Notes under the pieces: generated by a model
The model's database searches: none
Seen by the model: the letters and a program-made list of their open reading frames with translations, nothing else
What the model was told of the DNA's origin: nothing
NCBI GenBank assembly: GCA_028565635.1
Contig: JAOXYB010038662.1
Location: forward strand, 1 to 11,862
Length of the DNA stretch: 11,862 nt
Source of the DNA: Phoronis ovalis
Lineage: Eukaryota; Phoronida; Phoronidae
Direction of reading: 5' to 3'
Program-made: the position numbers and the translations under genes
Part shown: positions 8,591 to 11,862 of the stretch, piece after piece
Layout: the number at the start of each line of letters is the position of its first letter
Numbering within the stretch: position 1 is the first letter of the stretch

Positions 8591-9256
8591 AATAAGCCAC
8601 ATTCATTCATAACAAGTGTAAGTAGTTTAAAATTTTGTCTGCACAGGAGACTATACCAAACTGATGACATTCTTCCTTCTAAAGTGAACCAGGTCACAAC
8701 TGAACAGACATGACCATATCATTATCTGGGATATAAATTAATAAATTAATACAGACTGAATTAAGGGCCTTGACAACTGTTGTTGGGTCATGGTGACAGT
8801 TCGTTACAGTCAGCTGACAAGAAAAATACAATGGAACAATAAATCGGGAACTAAACCTAGTATTGCCTTGTAATGCATCCAGTAAGTTGTACCATAAATA
8901 CTTATTTTTATAATAATTACTTATATGTCAGTTTTGTTTAAGCACATGTTACAATATAAACTGTATATACATCGTACTTTGGGATTCAACAGTTTTGAGC
9001 TTGTAACTTTTGTGAATTTTATTTGTAGCTCAGGGTAAGAAATAAAAAGAATCCCAGAATCAGGTCAGAGACTTGATGCACTGAAATAGTAATTGCACTT
9101 TGCGACATAATAGCAGAGTGACATATATTGATTGTTGGCAATTGGTAGCAGATCAAGATGTTAAATTAAATGACAAATTTTTTTTAGAAAGTTTCTGAAA
9201 CGTTTTTCTAAGAAGCACACCAGCACGAAACATGCTTCATTAACACGAGGGCCTGT

Positions 9257-9439
9257 TTAATCACGACCTGCTGAAGAGAAAACGTGATGACAATATAGAT
9301 GTGCTGACATATACACGATAAAATAAATAGCAAACGTTTCCCACACCCGTGTCCAAGTCGTGTCAGAGGCAGACGTGTCCACGTTTCCGCACATTCTGAG
9401 CAACACTGCAGCTACAACGAGTGCAACTATTGACAACAT
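9257..9439 (-). CDS. Possible 60-codon small ORF in NNT intron 1
   Basis: I do not recognise this frame. It starts MLSIVALVVAAVLLRMCG with A at -3, has a second hydrophobic stretch (FAIYFIVYMSAHLY), and ends GRD before TAA. The N-terminus would fit a signal anchor. It sits just downstream of the inferred NNT donor at 9493, on the same strand, in more GC-rich sequence than the rest of the intron. It could be translated from an intron-retaining transcript, or be a chance frame over regulatory DNA. Confidence 0.2.
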   Translation of the reverse strand: MLSIVALVVAAVLLRMCGNVDTSASDTTWTRVWETFAIYFIVYMSAHLYCHHVFSSAGRD

Positions 9440-9493
9440 TTTAGGTATTTCACTGTTAAGTTATTCTTTTCTATGAGACATGTCAATACTCAC

Positions 9494-9560
9494 AGATTTC
9501 ACGAATTTTGTGCCGATTCCGCCAATTTTGAACGGGCACCCGATGTTCCCCGGCTTCAAA
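9494..9560 (-). other. NNT: Probable non-coding first exon of NNT
   Basis: Coding exon 2 starts at a strong splice acceptor (7955-7957, after a TTTCTTTTTCC tract), so an upstream exon must exist. The best donor upstream is GTGAGT at 9493-9488, after AAATCT. Spliced this way, the frame entering the NNT ATG contains a TGA just before the junction, which fits a 5' UTR. The patch is CpG-rich compared with its AT-rich surroundings. The transcription start is not visible; the upper end given here (9560) is a guess. Confidence 0.5.
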
Positions 9561-9570
9561 ATGGCTAAAG
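9552..9570 (+). promoter_or_regulatory. CAAAATGGCT element, copy 1 (NNT side)
   Basis: GGCTTCAAAATGGCTAAAG is nearly the same as the sequence around the IDH2 start codon at 9879-9896 (one added C, then G instead of A after GGCT). AAAATGGC is close to the YY1 core. Its position at the presumed NNT start suggests an initiator or YY1-type role, which is inferred. Confidence 0.35.
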
Positions 9571-9888
9571 AAATGGAAGTGATTAACAGTAACCAATGAA
9601 ATGAAAGAAAAGAGTCACATGTCAGAAATACTTGGGACGATTTGACTTTAACAAAAGGGGTGAATGCTTGAGAATTTATGTTTTATTCTTAATATTGCTC
9701 TATAAGTTTATAAAAAATCAATTAAGAGTAAATATTATAATATTTAGTAAACGTTATGCTACTTAAAGTTCACATATTTTCTAATTAAAGTTTATTACAT
9801 AGTATTTTGACAACTATGTAGAATATTGACCCCTATAGAGAAAATCAAACAATAACCCACGCCAAGGCTTTCATTTTTAGCTTCCAAA
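9561..9888. promoter_or_regulatory. Probable divergent NNT/IDH2 promoter
   Basis: This is the only DNA between the inferred NNT first exon and the IDH2 start codon. It contains CCAAT (9593-9597), a GTCACATG E-box-like site (9614-9621), a CTATAGAG TATA-like string near 9834, and long AT-rich stretches. CpGs cluster just beyond its NNT side (about 9508-9553). Divergent gene order is directly seen; shared promoter function is inferred. Confidence 0.55.
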
Positions 9889-9896
9889 ATGGCTAG
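9879..9896 (+). promoter_or_regulatory. CAAAATGGCT element, copy 2, containing the IDH2 ATG
   Basis: AGCTTCCAAAATGGCTAG places the start codon inside a YY1-like core and loosely matches the TISU pattern (SAASATGGCGGC), with the last three positions different. A short 5' UTR would fit, but the TSS is unknown. Confidence 0.35.
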
Positions 9897-9994
9897 CAGC
9901 TTAACAAGGTTCTCCACATTTTTATTTCGTTCAGGAAGTTCTTTACAGAAAGTTGCTGTTCCTGCAGCTATCAATGGAGTCCCAGGCAGGCAAT
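9889..9994 (+). CDS. IDH2: IDH2 exon 1: mitochondrial presequence
   Basis: The ATG at 9889 has an excellent context (A at -3, G at +4), and an in-frame TAA lies upstream at 9853-9855. It encodes [20 protein letters not shown] and then a short tail ending GRQ: Arg, Ser and Leu rich with no acidic residue, as expected of a matrix-targeting signal. The donor is GTAAGT at 9995, and the exon ends in phase 1. A TTTCATTTTTAG tract just before 9881 resembles a splice acceptor, so an extra upstream non-coding exon is possible. Confidence 0.92.
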
Positions 9995-11491
9995 GTAAGT
10001 AAATGTAGTAACAACTGAGATTAACTGCGTACTCAGACTGTTCAATGTTGTCCTATGCCGGTTTGTTTGCGACAACCATAAGTCCACATGCGATGTGCCA
10101 TTTCGCCTGCATGTGTTTGCATGTATTAACCATTAGCCGTTATCAGTGTCCTTGATAATCAGTGACATGTGCGCTACTAGTATAATACACGTAGGCAACA
10201 TTGAGCACTAACACTATATGTATAATAACCGGATTACGGCTATTAACTGGGTACCTTAGTTAATAAATTTAAAATTGAATTATGCATTAATTTTAAGCCC
10301 GCTTTTTTTGAGTCGTGTTCAAAATCAAATTTCTGAAAAGTGATATCACTTTTTATCAGTTGCTTAATGTTTTATCATTTATGTATTCACTTTGCATCTG
10401 TTCTTGCTTTTGATAAATTTCATTACATTTTTATGTGTTTTCTTATAACATTTTGTACACTACTACCCAATTATAGTATTAATATTCAATTCATTTTTAC
10501 TCATCCATGCATCATATGCATGTCATTGGAACATCCTGTATCACCGGCAGCATGTGATAAATTGACAGGTTCAAACTCAGTACCTTGTGCACTAGGTTAC
10601 AAAGCTATAACTATGCCAATTATGACGTACAAGATTAGAAGAAAGAAACTTGGACGAATAGAAATTTAAAAATGTGTATTATTATTAAATAAGTCATTTC
10701 TTGAACAGATGCCTTGTTTAAATAGCTTTCCCCATCTGGAATGGCTACTAAAAAATAAAAGCCCCCAGGAGATTATAGATTTGTTTTATTTTGTATCATT
10801 TTTAAATGCCCCGTAAAAATGCTTCTTAAAAAAATACAAGCCTATTTGGATTAATGAGTTGTTCAGTTTACAAGATTATAACGTAAACTGTGTCATGTTC
10901 ATTGCAGATTCAAATGATAGTAAACGTATTGAAGTGCAGAACCCTGTTGTAGAGCTTGATGGAGATGAGATGACGAGGATTATTTGGGAGAAGATCAAAG
11001 AGAAGGTTATTACTTTGCTGCTGTGTATTGCTTTCTGACTTCTCGAGAACATTGCCACATAATAACAATACAGTAGAAACCCCATTTTCATTAAAATTAA
11101 ATGCAAGCTATAAAATTTTACCCCAACCATTTGCTTTAAAATAAGAAGTTAAATGTTATCAGAAAAAAGATCAAATGTGCCATCTAGTATACTGTATTCT
11201 ACTGCTTACAGTATTTTCAACAAATCAACATTGATACATATCTGTGTTACACCCTTGGCCAATTACCAAGCAATGAGAAATATAAAAGTGAAAGCAGTAA
11301 TGCAAATTTGCTTTAACTTTTTTAGCTGATCTTTCCATATGTGAATGTTGAGTGTCTGTATTATGATCTGGGTTTACCATATCGTGATCAAACAAATGAT
11401 CAAGTCACAATTGACAGCGCACTTGCAATTAAAAAGCACAATGTAGGCATCAAGTGTGCCACTATTACTCCAGATGAACAGAGAGTGGAAG
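9889..11491 (+). CDS. IDH2: Isocitrate dehydrogenase [NADP], mitochondrial (5' part, 3 exons)
   Basis: Catalyses isocitrate plus NADP+ to 2-oxoglutarate, CO2 and NADPH, as a homodimer in the mitochondrial matrix. The visible exons (9889-9994, 10908-11005, 11326-11491) give residues 1-123 of about 450. An Arg/Ser-rich presequence with a plausible cleavage site at GRQ-YS marks the mitochondrial rather than the cytosolic paralogue, and [11 protein letters not shown] plus TIDSALA is also IDH2-like. The isocitrate arginines (R140 and R172 in human IDH2) lie in exons beyond 11862. It is transcribed away from NNT, whose first exon begins about 330-390 bp upstream. Confidence 0.96.
9995..10907 (+). 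other. IDH2: IDH2 intron 1
   Basis: 913 bp. The first part (about 10060-10250) is relatively CpG-rich and contains an imperfect inverted repeat (10132-10144 and 10232-10244, 11 of 13 paired). The rest is AT-rich. An open frame at 10340-10669 has no recognisable protein similarity. Confidence 0.8.
10908..11005 (+). CDS. IDH2: IDH2 exon 2: start of catalytic domain
   Basis: The acceptor is TTGCAG (10902-10907). The donor is a non-consensus GTTATT at 11006, fixed by protein identity because IKEK is followed in exon 3 by LIFPYV, as in the family. It runs from phase 1 to phase 0, residues 36-68. [20 protein letters not shown] is diagnostic of eukaryotic NADP-dependent IDH. Confidence 0.96.
11006..11325 (+). 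other. IDH2: IDH2 intron 2
   Basis: 320 bp of AT-rich sequence, bounded by the GTTATT donor and the TTTTTTAG acceptor. Nothing else seen. Confidence 0.88.
11326..11491 (+). CDS. IDH2: IDH2 exon 3: NADP-contact TIT segment
   Basis: The acceptor is TTTTAG (11320-11325) and the donor GTGAGT is at 11492. It runs from phase 0 to phase 1, residues 69-123. [20 protein letters not shown] is followed by [13 protein letters not shown]. By analogy with human IDH1, the Thr-Ile-Thr (114-116) and Arg121 contact NADP. The next exon, expected to begin EFKL, is not in the window. Confidence 0.96.
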
Positions 11492-11862
11492 GTGAGTGAA
11501 AGTAATTTTATGCAGAATATGACTTCTAATAACTGGCATAGTGCATGTGGCCTGAAACATTTCACCAACCTTCATCTGCTCTGAGGACGTTTTTTTTTGT
11601 TGTTACATGTCCTGTCCTAAGTGAACCGAACAGAGTGATATTAAATATGTTATGGGTGGTGGAATCATCTAGAAAGTGCCTTCTCCCTCCCCTACACAAC
11701 TAAAAGTCGAACAGCACTCTGTCAAAAAGCCTTGATGCGTGTGAATAACCTGTCCTAAAGCATGTTTGTAAGCACACAGTTTTCAGTGTTATCATAAAAG
11801 TAATTTCTCAGTCTATACTTGTTTTTCATTTTGAAGTTATGATTGATCTATCACAAATGTTG
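11492..11862 (+). other. IDH2: IDH2 intron 3 (incomplete)
   Basis: No exon 4 sequence (family EFKLKKMWKSPNGT-type) was found up to the window end. It contains the right copy of the direct repeat. Confidence 0.85.
11652..11720 (+). repeat. Interspersed direct repeat, right copy
   Basis: The second copy of the element at 531-590, here in an IDH2 intron. The main difference is a longer C/T-rich tract after GTGCCTTC. Confidence 0.7.

Larger units (their letters stand above)
7955..9493 (-). other. NNT: NNT intron 1 (5' UTR intron)
   Basis: About 1.5 kb, the longest intron seen, between the inferred non-coding exon and exon 2. It holds the repeat cluster at 8320-8590, a 10-bp palindrome GTCAGCTGAC at 8809-8818, TGAACC-AGGTCA at 8685-8696, a cluster of CGTG motifs at 9282-9384, and the small ORF at 9257-9439. 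Confidence 0.55.

Noticed and set aside
10340-10669. 109-codon plus-strand open frame in IDH2 intron 1
   Set aside because: Dominated by Ile, Phe, Cys and Leu from AT-rich DNA, with no family resemblance. It lies between two well-defined IDH2 exons. One such frame is about what chance predicts over this window.
10876-11130. 84-codon minus-strand open frame
   Set aside because: Antisense to IDH2 exon 2, whose plus-strand product is unmistakable.

Overview
The window is nuclear DNA from an intron-rich, AT-rich animal genome, most likely an invertebrate. Conserved proteins are split into short exons with GT-AG junctions, and introns of about 150 bp to 1.5 kb lie between them. There is no bacterial-type gene packing, and I cannot name the species from sequence alone. 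Two nuclear genes for mitochondrial NADPH metabolism lie head to head.

Minus strand, 670 to about 9560: NNT, the proton-translocating NAD(P) transhydrogenase of the mitochondrial inner membrane. I can place an inferred non-coding first exon (about 9494-9560) and twelve well-supported coding exons (7920 down to 670). They give about 810 residues: presequence, the whole NAD(H)-binding domain I, and most of the membrane domain II. The rest of domain II and the NADP(H)-binding domain III lie beyond position 1. All twelve coding junctions keep the reading frame, and the conserved domain I and proton-channel residues are present.

Plus strand, 9889 to 11491 and onward: IDH2, mitochondrial NADP-dependent isocitrate dehydrogenase. 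Three exons are visible: the presequence and the first part of the large domain, with the NADP-contacting TIT segment. The remaining exons lie beyond position 11862.

Between the two start regions are roughly 300-390 bp (about 9500-9889) that look like a shared divergent promoter. It holds a small CpG-rich patch, a CCAAT motif, and two near-identical copies of a CAAAATGGCT element, one at each gene's start. NNT uses NADH and the proton gradient to make mitochondrial NADPH, and IDH2 interconverts NADP+ and NADPH through isocitrate, so co-transcription would link two arms of one redox cycle.

The most interesting extras are inside NNT introns. Two short in-frame candidate exons, 66 bp at 5626-5691 and 57 bp at 3742-3798, sit at phase-0 junctions with plausible splice sites. 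They would insert 22 and 19 residues absent from the mammalian and E. coli proteins as I remember them. A third (33 bp at 4885-4917) is weaker. Repeats include a direct repeat shared by the two ends of the window (531-590 and 11652-11720), a degenerate T-rich repeat cluster at 8320-8590, and a scattered GTGTCAGAG-type motif that overlaps the 66-bp candidate exon.
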